From positions 3,095,001 through 3,159,000 of the forward strand of contig NZ_CP150918.1 in NCBI RefSeq assembly GCF_039908635.1: DNA of 64,000 bases, read 5' to 3'. Both the position numbers and the translations under genes were made by a program. The DNA comes from Pseudomonas purpurea. Lineage in GTDB: Bacteria > Pseudomonadota > Gammaproteobacteria > Pseudomonadales > Pseudomonadaceae. Shown one piece after another: positions 9,213 through 17,226 of the stretch. The notes below the pieces were generated by a model. It was not told where the DNA came from. It saw nothing but the letters and a program-made list of their open reading frames with translations, and did no database searches. Each line of letters opens with the position of its first letter. The first letter of the stretch is position 1.

Positions 9213-9694
9213 AACCGATGCGCCGTTGCTTGTCTGCCGCCCTATGCCTGAGCCTGCTGGCTCCGTTGACCGCCAACGCCTGGTATGTCCGGGGCGGCGG
9301 TGGCGCCCGCACCTATGTCGTGCCCCACACCGTAGTGGTGCATCCGGTCCAGCCGGTACGCCCTTTACCGCCACCGCCGCCACCTCACCCGTATCCGGGA
9401 CCCGGCCCGTATCCCGGACCGCATCCTTATCCCGGCCCGCCCAGACCGTTGCCTCCACCACCTCCGCCGCCGCCCCATCCGGACGACTGGTATCACCCGT
9501 GGGCCGCAGCTGCCGTGGTCGGAGCGACCACCGCCGCCGTGCTGGCCATCGGTACGCGGGTGGCCACCGTACCGGTGGATTGCGTGTCGGTGATTGCCAA
9601 CGGCGTTGCCTACCAGCATTGCGGCCCGACCTGGTATCAGCCGCAGTACGTCGGCAGTTCCGTGCAATACATCGTGGTCACTGCGCCATGGTGA
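9209..9694 (+). CDS. Proline-rich exported protein (DUF6515-like), cluster gene 6
   Basis: 161-aa exported protein. A signal peptide (residues 1-24, ending PLTANA) is followed by a proline/glycine/tyrosine/histidine-rich segment with two polyproline blocks (about residues 50-95), then a hydrophobic alanine-rich helix (AAAAVVGATTAAVLAIG, about 98-116). A short C-terminal module follows, DCVSVIANGVAYQHCG then WYQPQYVGSS, with two cysteines that may bond. The C-terminal pattern resembles the small DUF6515-type envelope proteins; this is a tentative match. It is translationally coupled to the DUF2092 gene. Confidence 0.7.
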   Translation: MKPMRRCLSAALCLSLLAPLTANAWYVRGGGGARTYVVPHTVVVHPVQPVRPLPPPPPPHPYPGPGPYPGPHPYPGPPRPLPPPPPPPPHPDDWYHPWAAAAVVGATTAAVLAIGTRVATVPVDCVSVIANGVAYQHCGPTWYQPQYVGSSVQYIVVTAPW

Positions 9695-9716
9695 ATCGTT
9701 CACACAGGAGACAGCC

Positions 9717-10697
9717 ATGACGGCGCTCAATGACCTCAACGCCCTGCAAGCGAGCATCGCCGAAGCGGTGCTCGGCCAGGATCAGGTGATCCGCCAGATC
9801 CTCCTCGGCCTGCTGGCCAACGGGCACCTGCTGCTGGAAAGCTTGCCGGGGCTTGCCAAGACCCGCACCGTCAAGGCGCTGGCCAAACACCTGGACGCGA
9901 AGATGAGCCGGATCCAGTTCACCCCCGACCTGCTGCCCTCGGACATCACGGGGGCCGAGGTGCTGCACCAGGTCGACGGGCACAACCAGATCCGTTTCCA
10001 ACCCGGCCCCTTGTTCGGCAACCTGATCCTGGCCGATGAAATCAACCGCGCACCGGCCAAGGTCCAGGCAGCTTTGCTGGAAGCCATGGAAGAACGGCAA
10101 ATCACCGTGGCTGGCAACAGCCACGCGCTGCCTGAGCTGTTTATTGTGGTCGCGACCCAGAACCCCATCGAACAGGAAGGCACCTACCCGCTGCCGGAAG
10201 CGCAGATGGACCGTTTCCTGATGAAAGTGCTGCTCGACTACCCCAGCGCCGACAACGAAAGCCAGGTGCTGCGCCTGTTGCGTGAAGAAGAACAGGCGCA
10301 AGGGGCGAAAACGACAGCCACCCAAGGCTTTGCCCTGGAGCAAGAGGTCATCTTCGCCGCCCGCCGCGAGGTCAGCGCCATTCATGTGTCACCGGCCATC
10401 GACCGCTACCTGATCGACCTGATCAACGCCACGCGCCATCCCGCCGATTACGACGCCGACCTCGGCCGCTGGATCGCCCTGGGCGCCAGCCCACGGGGCG
10501 GTATCGGGCTGGACCGCTGCGCGCGGGCCGATGCCTGGCTGCAAGGGCAGGACTTTGTCTCGCCGGACAACGTGCGCGCCGTGGTCCATCCCGTGCTGCG
10601 CCATCGCCTGCAACTGAGCTATGACGCGGTGGCCGACGGTGTCAGCGCCGACCAGGTGCTGGACCGTCTGCTCGACGCTGTCGCGGTTCCGGCCTGA
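9717..10697 (+). CDS. MoxR-family AAA+ ATPase, cluster gene 7
   Basis: 326-aa cytoplasmic AAA+ ATPase of the MoxR group, thought to act as a chaperone with VWA-domain partners. Walker A is LESLPGLAKTRTVKAL (about residues 37-52), Walker B is LILADEINRAPAKVQAALLEA, sensor 1 is VVATQNPIEQEGTYPLPEAQ, and a C-terminal lid domain has ALGASPRGGIGLDRCARA. The start was set at ATG 9717 because CAGGAG sits 6 bp before it; the frame stays open further upstream without support. It is followed 11 bp later by DUF58 and then the VWA genes, the usual MoxR operon. Confidence 0.93.
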   Translation: MTALNDLNALQASIAEAVLGQDQVIRQILLGLLANGHLLLESLPGLAKTRTVKALAKHLDAKMSRIQFTPDLLPSDITGAEVLHQVDGHNQIRFQPGPLFGNLILADEINRAPAKVQAALLEAMEERQITVAGNSHALPELFIVVATQNPIEQEGTYPLPEAQMDRFLMKVLLDYPSADNESQVLRLLREEEQAQGAKTTATQGFALEQEVIFAARREVSAIHVSPAIDRYLIDLINATRHPADYDADLGRWIALGASPRGGIGLDRCARADAWLQGQDFVSPDNVRAVVHPVLRHRLQLSYDAVADGVSADQVLDRLLDAVAVPA

Positions 10698-10708
10698 GGT
10701 CTGCGGCG

Positions 10709-11653
10709 ATGAAAACCGAGGACGTGGACGGTTTTGTGTACGTGTCGCTCGCGCAATTGATGGCGCTGGAGTTTCGTGCCCGAGACCTGAGCTTTCTCGC
10801 CCGTCAGCCGCAGGGCAGCATCCTCGCGGGCAACCATGCTTCGCGCTTGCGGGGGCGCGGGTTGAACTTCGATGAACTACGCCGCTACCAACCCGGCGAT
10901 GACCTGCGTCACCTCGATTGGCGTGCTTCGCTGCGCACTGGCAAACCGGTGGTCCGCACGTTCACCGAAGAACGCGACCGGCCGGCGCTGATTCTTGTCG
11001 ACCAGCGCATGTCGATGTTCTTCGGCTCCAGCCGCAGTTTCAAATCGGCCCTGGCCGCCGAGTTAGGCGCGCTGGCGGCATGGATGGTGTTCAACGCCGG
11101 TGACCGAGTCGGTGGGCTGGTGTTCAACGACCAACGCATCGACAGCGTCGCCCCGTTGCGCAGTCGCAAACGCGTCGAGGCGCTGTGCAGCCGCATCGCC
11201 GTGCAAAACCAGGCACTCGACGCCGCCAACCCAGACCGCGAAGGCGAGGACCAGCTCGACAAAGTCCTGCAACATTGCCTGGCCGTGGCCGGGCACGATC
11301 ATCTGATCTGCATCGTCAGTGACTTCGCCGGTGCCGGCCCGCAAACCTTGCAGCGGATGCGCCAACTGGCCGCGCACAACGACGTGATTGCGATGCAGGT
11401 CTACGACCCGCTGGCGTTGAAGCTGCCCAGCAACGGTCGCCTGCTGGTGACGCAAGGTCAGTTGCAAGTGGAACTGGCGGTGGAACAGCGCCAGGTGCAT
11501 CAACCGCTGGGGGATTTTCTCAGCGGTCGGCTCAAGGACGTCGCCACCCTGCTGCGCCGCAGCCAGGTGCCGCTGATGATGTTCAGCACTGCCACCGACG
11601 CCGCAGACCAACTGCGCGCCGAACTGGGCAAACTCGGTGGCGGGCGCCGATGA
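10709..11653 (+). CDS. DUF58 domain protein, cluster gene 8
   Basis: 314-aa cytoplasmic protein with the DUF58 signature: GRGLNFDELRRYQPGDDLRH, LDWRASLRTGKPVVRTF and TEERDRPALILVDQRMSM, followed by a VWA-like half (ALAAELGALAAWMVFNAGD, HDHLICIVSDFAGAG). DUF58 proteins accompany MoxR ATPases and are thought to be their partners or substrates. The stop overlaps the start of DUF4381 by 4 bp (ATGA). Confidence 0.92.
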   Translation: MKTEDVDGFVYVSLAQLMALEFRARDLSFLARQPQGSILAGNHASRLRGRGLNFDELRRYQPGDDLRHLDWRASLRTGKPVVRTFTEERDRPALILVDQRMSMFFGSSRSFKSALAAELGALAAWMVFNAGDRVGGLVFNDQRIDSVAPLRSRKRVEALCSRIAVQNQALDAANPDREGEDQLDKVLQHCLAVAGHDHLICIVSDFAGAGPQTLQRMRQLAAHNDVIAMQVYDPLALKLPSNGRLLVTQGQLQVELAVEQRQVHQPLGDFLSGRLKDVATLLRRSQVPLMMFSTATDAADQLRAELGKLGGGRR

Positions 11654-12261
11654 GTAGCCCCATCCCGAGTATCGATCAACTTCAGACGTTGGGCTTGCCC
11701 GCGCCTGTCAGCTATATGCCGCAGACCTGGGGCTGGTGGGTGTTGCTCGGGCTGCTGATCGTCGGCCTGTTGGCCTGGAGTGGCTGGCACTACTGGCAAT
11801 GGCAACGCAACCGTTACCGGCGTGAAGCGCTGGCGCGGCTGGCGCAATTGCACAGTCGCAATGAACTCAGCTCCCTACGCGAACTGCCAGAGCTACTCAA
11901 ACGCGTGGGCCTCTCCATGCCATCCCCAGGAACCCATTCCTGGACCACAAATACTGTGGGAGCGAGCTTGCTCGCGAAAGCGGTCCAACATCCAAAACTG
12001 AAAGTCACTGACAGTCCGCTATTGCGAGCAGACGGAACGCCGCCCGACCCGCTCCCACAGGTTGCTGCGCTAGGCGGTACGCACTGGCAGGCGTTTTTGG
12101 AACAACACAGCCCAACCGCCCTGCCCGCCGACTTCAGCCAACAACTGGCGCAACTGGCCTATGCCCCCGACGCCACCTTGCTGGCCTTACCGGCGCAACA
12201 GCGTGAACAGTTGTTCAGCACCTGCAAACGCTGGGTGGAGCATCACCATGTGGCAGCTTGA
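11650..12261 (+). CDS. DUF4381 membrane protein carrying an in-frame REP insertion, cluster gene 9
   Basis: 203-aa protein with one N-terminal membrane helix (GWWVLLGLLIVGLLAWSGWHYW, near residues 28-50), then a basic helix (RREALARLAQLHSR) and ELPELLKRVGLSM, typical of DUF4381 members in MoxR/Bat operons. Family members as I know them run about 150-165 aa. The excess, about residues 95-138, corresponds to a REPIN (11954-12060) that stays in frame; it encodes VGASLLAKAV, the familiar read-through product of the REP core. After it the family sequence resumes at QVAALGGTHWQAFLEQH. The end overlaps the BatA start by 14 bp. Confidence 0.85.
   Translation: MSSPIPSIDQLQTLGLPAPVSYMPQTWGWWVLLGLLIVGLLAWSGWHYWQWQRNRYRREALARLAQLHSRNELSSLRELPELLKRVGLSMPSPGTHSWTTNTVGASLLAKAVQHPKLKVTDSPLLRADGTPPDPLPQVAALGGTHWQAFLEQHSPTALPADFSQQLAQLAYAPDATLLALPAQQREQLFSTCKRWVEHHHVAA
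11954..12060. repeat. REPIN (paired REP palindromes) inside the DUF4381 coding sequence
   Basis: Two inverted REP units: the left begins at 11954 (CTGTGGGAGCGAGCTTGCTC) and the right ends at 12060 with the matching arm GCTCCCACAG. The spacer is about 60 bp, and the right unit is more degenerate between 12022 and 12050. It lies wholly inside an open reading frame that remains intact, unlike the other REPs of this window, which are intergenic. Confidence 0.85.
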
Positions 12262-13240
12262 CTACCCCTGGTTGTTGCTACTGCTGCCGGTGGTGGGGTT
12301 CGGCTATCGCTATTTGCCTGCGTACCGTGAAGCGCGCAGCGCAGTGCGGGTGCCGTTTTTCATGGCCATGAGCCGCGCCATCGGTCAGGCGCCGAGCCAG
12401 GCCGGAACCCGTAACAACCGTTGGCAGTTGCTGCTCAACCTGCTGGTCTGGGTGCTGTTGGCGTTGGCAGTTGCCCGCCCGGTGTGGGTCGAAAAGCCCA
12501 TCGAACGCCAACAACCGGTACGCGACCTGATGCTGGCCATCGACCTCTCCCAGTCCATGGAAACCACGGATTTCAGCGACGCCAACGGGCAAAAAATCAA
12601 TCGTCTGGCTGCGGTCAAAGCCGTGGTTCATGGCTTTATCGAACGGCGCAAGGATGACCGCCTCGGGCTGATTGTCTTCGGCAGCGGCGCCTACCCTCAG
12701 GCACCGCTGACCCTGGACCACGCCAGCCTGTCGTTGCTGCTCGATGACACCGGCATCGGCATGGCCGGGCCGAACACGGCCATCGGCGATGCCATCGGCT
12801 TAAGCCTGAAACTATTGGATCAGGCCCATGAACAGGAAAAAGTGCTGATCCTGCTCACTGACGGCAACGACACCAGCAGCGCAATCACTCCCGATCACGC
12901 CGCCGCCATGGCAGCCGCCAAAGGCGTGGTGATTCACACCATCGGCATTGGTGACCCAACCGCCGAAGGCGAAGCCAAGGTGAACCTGCAAGGTTTGCAG
13001 CAAATAGCCCAGGCAACGGGCGGACGATTCTTCCGCGCCGAAGACCGCAATGCCCTCGCTCAGGTCTACGCGACACTGGACCAAATCACCCCTCACCAAG
13101 TGAAAACCCTCAGCCACCAGCCCAAGCGCGATGTGTTCTGGCTGCCACTGGGGGCAGCGTTGGCCATTCTGGCGCTGTATCACCTGATCGCCCTGCTCCG
13201 TCCTCGCTTCACCCTGGCCCGCCAACGGCAGGAGGCTTGA
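12248..13240 (+). CDS. VWA-domain membrane protein, BatA-like, cluster gene 10
   Basis: 330-aa protein with the BatA layout: a short N-terminal helix (YPWLLLLLPVVGFGY), a second helix (LLLNLLVWVLLALAVARPVWV, about residues 60-82), then a von Willebrand A domain (about 95-285), and a C-terminal helix (WLPLGAALAILALYHLIALL). The MIDAS metal site is visible as DLSQSMETTDF, with LLTDGNDTSS as the later aspartate loop. The start ATG at 12248 lies inside the end of DUF4381 and gives the normal BatA N-terminus. Part of the MoxR-VWA chaperone module. Confidence 0.93.
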   Translation: MWQLDYPWLLLLLPVVGFGYRYLPAYREARSAVRVPFFMAMSRAIGQAPSQAGTRNNRWQLLLNLLVWVLLALAVARPVWVEKPIERQQPVRDLMLAIDLSQSMETTDFSDANGQKINRLAAVKAVVHGFIERRKDDRLGLIVFGSGAYPQAPLTLDHASLSLLLDDTGIGMAGPNTAIGDAIGLSLKLLDQAHEQEKVLILLTDGNDTSSAITPDHAAAMAAAKGVVIHTIGIGDPTAEGEAKVNLQGLQQIAQATGGRFFRAEDRNALAQVYATLDQITPHQVKTLSHQPKRDVFWLPLGAALAILALYHLIALLRPRFTLARQRQEA

Positions 13241-14827
13241 ATGGAAATCAACTTCAGCGAGTTCCATTTCCTGCGCCCGCTCTGGCTGCTGTTGATCGTG
13301 TTTGGCGCAGCATTGCCATTGCTGTGGCGGCGCAGCCATGACTTGCAACGTCGCTTGCGCGACAATATTGCACCGCACTTGCTGCCGCATTTGTTGATCA
13401 CCCCACAGGACTCGCACCGGGTGAGGCCGGTGCACCTGCTCAGCGCCTTGCTGGTCATGGGCGCCATTGCCGCCGCTGGGCCGACCTGGGAGCAGGACCG
13501 CCCTGACTTCCTGGAAAACCGTGCGCCGCTGATCATCGCCCTCGACCTGTCGCCGTCGATGGACGCCAACGACGTGCAGCCCACTCGCCTGGAAGCCGCC
13601 AAGCATAAACTGCACGACCTGGTGCAACGGCGCCAAGGTGCGCGAACCGGGTTGATTGCCTACGCGGGCAGCGCGCACCTGGTGCTGCCCGCGACCGACG
13701 ATCCGGCGTTGCTCGACACGTTTATCCAGGCCTTGAGCACCGACCTCATCACTAAACCCGGAAAAAACGTCGGTGCCGTGATCGATCAGGCCAAGCAGCT
13801 ACTGGCCGCCGAAAAAGCGCCGGGCACCCTGCTGCTGATCACCGATGGCGCCGACACTTCACAGCTCTCCGGGCTGGACAAACCACTGCAGGACAGCCTG
13901 CTGCAAGTGCTGATTCTGGCGGTGGGCAGCCAGGACGGCGGGATCATTCGAGACGCCAGCGGCCAACCACGCACCGACAGCAATGGCCGACCGCAACTGG
14001 GCAGTTTCGATCAGGCAGCGCTCAAACAACTGGCCTCGGCGACCGATGCGCCGCTGGGCAGCCTGACCCTCAATGACGACGACCTGGACTGGATCGAGCT
14101 GCACGCACAGGCGCATTTTCAGAGCGCCAGCGACGAGCAACGCGAGTTGCACTGGAAAGATGCCGGTTACTGGTTGTGCTGGCCGCTGCTGTTGCTGGGG
14201 TTTTTCAGTGTGCGCAAAGGCTGGAGCCTGAACTGGATGGCGGCGCTGGTGCTGGGGCTTGCCCTGCCACCGGCGCCCGCCGAGGCCGGGGTGTTGAGCG
14301 ATGCCTTCTTCACCGCCGATCAACAAGGACGCTGGGCCTTCGAACATCAGCATTACCCGGCGGCGGCAGCACGGTTCCACGATCCGTACTGGAAAGGCAT
14401 CGCCGCCTACAACGCCGCCGACTACGACCTGGCACTGGCCAGTTTCGCCCGGCTGGACACGCCCGAAGCGTACTTCTACCTGGGCAATATCGACGTGCGG
14501 CGCTTCAAGTTCGACGAGGCCATCGCCGCGTTCACCCAAGCCCTGAAACTGCGGCCGCAATTTCCCGAGGCCACGGCCAACCTGGCATTGGCCATCGCCC
14601 TGAAAAAAGACACCGAAAGCGCCGAGCAGAATACCCCCGAGGTCAAACCGGACGAGATCAAACTCGACAAGGCCCCCGGTAAAGGCCAGAGCAAAGCGCT
14701 GCAAACCCAACAAGCAGCCTCTGATGAACTCTGGTTACAAAACCTCAGCACCTCACCGGCGAAGTTCCTGCGGCAGAAGTTCAGCCTGCAAGACCAACGC
14801 GCCAGCCAGACGCAGGCCACGCCATGA
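13241..14827 (+). CDS. VWA plus TPR membrane protein, BatB/BatC-like fusion, cluster gene 11
   Basis: 528-aa protein. Two N-terminal helices are followed by a VWA domain (about residues 90-285) with MIDAS DLSPSMDANDVQP and the loop LLITDGADTSQL. A membrane helix pair follows around residues 310-345 (YWLCWPLLLLGFF, then WMAALVLGLALPPAPAEAG). The C-terminal half then has tetratricopeptide repeats (AYNAADYDLALASFARLDTP, KFDEAIAAFTQALKLRPQFP) and a charged tail. This is the fused BatB-BatC arrangement. Its ATG follows the BatA stop without a gap, and GGAGG of the ribosome site lies within batA. Confidence 0.92.
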   Translation: MEINFSEFHFLRPLWLLLIVFGAALPLLWRRSHDLQRRLRDNIAPHLLPHLLITPQDSHRVRPVHLLSALLVMGAIAAAGPTWEQDRPDFLENRAPLIIALDLSPSMDANDVQPTRLEAAKHKLHDLVQRRQGARTGLIAYAGSAHLVLPATDDPALLDTFIQALSTDLITKPGKNVGAVIDQAKQLLAAEKAPGTLLLITDGADTSQLSGLDKPLQDSLLQVLILAVGSQDGGIIRDASGQPRTDSNGRPQLGSFDQAALKQLASATDAPLGSLTLNDDDLDWIELHAQAHFQSASDEQRELHWKDAGYWLCWPLLLLGFFSVRKGWSLNWMAALVLGLALPPAPAEAGVLSDAFFTADQQGRWAFEHQHYPAAAARFHDPYWKGIAAYNAADYDLALASFARLDTPEAYFYLGNIDVRRFKFDEAIAAFTQALKLRPQFPEATANLALAIALKKDTESAEQNTPEVKPDEIKLDKAPGKGQSKALQTQQAASDELWLQNLSTSPAKFLRQKFSLQDQRASQTQATP

Positions 14828-16122
14828 ACCGTTACTGGCTGCTGTGCACGCTGTTCTGCGCCCATGCGTGGGCCGACGAACCGCAATTGCACGTCGTTGC
14901 CCTGCTTGTGCCCAGCGACGCCATCGTGGTCGGCGCCACGGTGCACCTGCAACTCGACGTCCTCACCGACACCTGGTTTACCCAGGCGCCGAGCCTGCCC
15001 GAACTGAAGCTACCCGGCGTGTTAGTCCTGCCGCCCAACGGTGAAGCCCAACACACCACCCGGACCCTGGACGGCAAAAGCTTCTATGGCATGCGTTACA
15101 GCTACCTGCTGACCCCGAACCTGGCGCAGGCCTTCGATATCCCGGCGCTGACGGTGCGGGCCACACCCGGCCAGGCCACTCGCGAACTCAGCGCCCAGAG
15201 CCAGCCGCTGCACTTCAGCGTCCAACAACCACCGGGCTTCAGCCCTGGCGAGCCGGTGCTGGTGGCGCAAGGGCTGCGTTTGACGCAGAAGATTGTCTAT
15301 TCATCGACGCCCCCCAAGGTCGGTGACAGCCTCACGCGGGAACTGACCCTCCAGGCCGATGGCGCCATGGCCATGGCGCTGCCCGCACCGTCGTTGGTGG
15401 ACATCGACGGCCTGAGTCGTTATCCAAAAAACCCGCATGTGAGCAACCTGGACGACGGTCGCGGCAACCTCAATGGCGGCCAACGCATCGACAGCGCCAG
15501 CTACCGGATCGACACGCCGGGCCGCCACGCACTGCCGGCCATCCAGGTGAAATGGTGGGATACAAGCCGCCGTCAGGCACAGATCGCCGAGCTACCGGCA
15601 GTGACCTTCGACGCCGCCGCCAACAGCACCTATCAACCGGTGTTTTCCATCGCTCAGGACCTGAAAACGCTGGGCCAACACAGCCGCTTCCAACTGTCGG
15701 TGCAAGGCGTGTGGCTGGCGGCGCTGCTGGCGTTGATCGTCGCCCTTGGCTATTTCATTCGCCCCTGGTGGCAGCGTGGGCGCAACGCCTGGCGCCTGCG
15801 GCGATCAGCGCGCAAAGCCGCATGGCAGGCATCTGCCGATTACGCGTGGCGACAGATCCCGGCCCAGCTCGCAAAGACGCCCGCGTCACTGAGCGCGTTG
15901 TACCTGTGGGTCCGCCGTCGCGGCCTTGGCCTGCGGCTGGGCCCTGGCCTGCAAGACGTGTTGCGCGGTTGCTATGGCCCGACACCCGCCGAGCATCAGG
16001 CGCTGCAACAACTCAAGGGTTCCTTGGCTACGTTGCAACGTCAGGCCACCAGCCAACAGCCCCACCCCTCACCTTCAGCACTTGCCCCCCTCAACCCCGG
16101 TCACGAGAAGGACTTCCCATGA
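14824..16122 (+). CDS. BatD-family membrane protein, cluster gene 12
   Basis: 432-aa protein with a signal peptide (residues 1-17, ending AHAWADE), several immunoglobulin-like beta domains (VVGATVHLQLDVLTDTWF, VGDSLTRELTLQADGAM, IDTPGRHALPAIQVKWWD), one membrane helix (GVWLAALLALIVALGYFI, about residues 298-317) and a basic cytoplasmic tail. This is the BatD organisation. It overlaps batB by 4 bp and the next gene by 4 bp (ATGA both times). The product is probably the periplasmic-facing member of the Bat complex. Confidence 0.88.
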   Translation: MNRYWLLCTLFCAHAWADEPQLHVVALLVPSDAIVVGATVHLQLDVLTDTWFTQAPSLPELKLPGVLVLPPNGEAQHTTRTLDGKSFYGMRYSYLLTPNLAQAFDIPALTVRATPGQATRELSAQSQPLHFSVQQPPGFSPGEPVLVAQGLRLTQKIVYSSTPPKVGDSLTRELTLQADGAMAMALPAPSLVDIDGLSRYPKNPHVSNLDDGRGNLNGGQRIDSASYRIDTPGRHALPAIQVKWWDTSRRQAQIAELPAVTFDAAANSTYQPVFSIAQDLKTLGQHSRFQLSVQGVWLAALLALIVALGYFIRPWWQRGRNAWRLRRSARKAAWQASADYAWRQIPAQLAKTPASLSALYLWVRRRGLGLRLGPGLQDVLRGCYGPTPAEHQALQQLKGSLATLQRQATSQQPHPSPSALAPLNPGHEKDFP

Positions 16123-17150
16123 CGAACCTGAAACCACTGCGCCAGCGCCACAGCCTGCTGCTGTTACTCGGCCTCTTGCTCCAGGTGCCCCTGGCCTTTG
16201 CCCAGGCAACCGACCCCTTGCCGTCATGGAGCGAGGGCCCGGCCAAGAAAAACATCATCGAGTTTGTTCACGCCGTGACCACCCAAGGCACCCGCGACTA
16301 CGTCAAACCGGCCGAGCGCATCGCCGTGTTCGACAACGACGGCACCTTGTGGACCGAGCAACCGGCGTACTTCCAGGTGCTGTTCGCCTTCGATGAAATC
16401 AAGCGTCTGGCGCCACAGCACCCGGAATGGAAAAACCAGCAGCCGTTCAAGGCCGTGCTTGAAAACGATCACAAGGCCCTGGCCGACAGCGGCATGGAGG
16501 GCCTGCTGAAAATCATCGGCGCCACCCACACCGGGGTCACCACCGACACCTTCATCGACAACGCCAAGACCTGGCTCAGCCAGGCCCGCCATCCGAAAAC
16601 CGGCAAGCCGTACACCGAGATGATCTACCAGCCCATGCTGGAAATGCTCGATTACCTGCGCAGCCAGGACTTCAAGACCTACATCGTGTCCGGTGGCGAC
16701 ACCGCGTTCATGCGCGCCTTCGCCGAGGTGGTCTACGGCGTTCCCCCTGAACAGGTGATCGGTTCCAGTTTCGTCACCGAGTTCCAGATCAAGGACGGTC
16801 AGCCCTCGGTCCTGCGCACCGCGAAACTGGCGCACAACGACGACGGCCCAGGCAAACCGGAAAGCATCGACGCAATCATTGGCCGGCGCCCGATCCTGGC
16901 GTTTGGCAACTCCGACGGTGACCTGCAAATGCTCCAGTGGACGGCCGCAGGCCCCGGCAAGCGGTTCATGGGGCTGGTGCATCACACCGACGCCAGGCGC
17001 GAATGGGCCTATGACCGGCAGTCCCAGGTCGGGCGCCTGGACAAGGCGCTGGATGAGGCAAAAAAACGAGGCTGGACTATCGTCGATATGGCGTCCGAAT
17101 GGCGCCGGGTCTACCCCTTCGATGCCGCCCCGCAAGAGCAGGTGCAATAA
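16119..17150 (+). CDS. Exported HAD-family phosphatase-like protein, cluster gene 13
   Basis: 343-aa HAD-superfamily hydrolase with a signal peptide (SLLLLLGLLLQVPLAFAQ, cleavage near residue 27), so it acts outside the cytoplasm. Motif I is IAVFDNDGTLW (nucleophile D and acid/base D), motif II YIVSGGDTAF, and motif IV FGNSDGDLQML; the catalytic residues are all present. Substrate unknown; phosphoserine-phosphatase-like members are the closest. The ATG overlaps the BatD stop by 4 bp. The reading frame is open far upstream inside batD without a ribosome site, so the short start was used. Confidence 0.88.
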   Translation: MTNLKPLRQRHSLLLLLGLLLQVPLAFAQATDPLPSWSEGPAKKNIIEFVHAVTTQGTRDYVKPAERIAVFDNDGTLWTEQPAYFQVLFAFDEIKRLAPQHPEWKNQQPFKAVLENDHKALADSGMEGLLKIIGATHTGVTTDTFIDNAKTWLSQARHPKTGKPYTEMIYQPMLEMLDYLRSQDFKTYIVSGGDTAFMRAFAEVVYGVPPEQVIGSSFVTEFQIKDGQPSVLRTAKLAHNDDGPGKPESIDAIIGRRPILAFGNSDGDLQMLQWTAAGPGKRFMGLVHHTDARREWAYDRQSQVGRLDKALDEAKKRGWTIVDMASEWRRVYPFDAAPQEQVQ

Positions 17151-17226
17151 CAAAAGACGTAAGGCAGGACTGCAATAAACGTTAGTCGCATGACTGCGAC
17201 TCAAGCCAGCAAAAGGAGCAAGTCAG

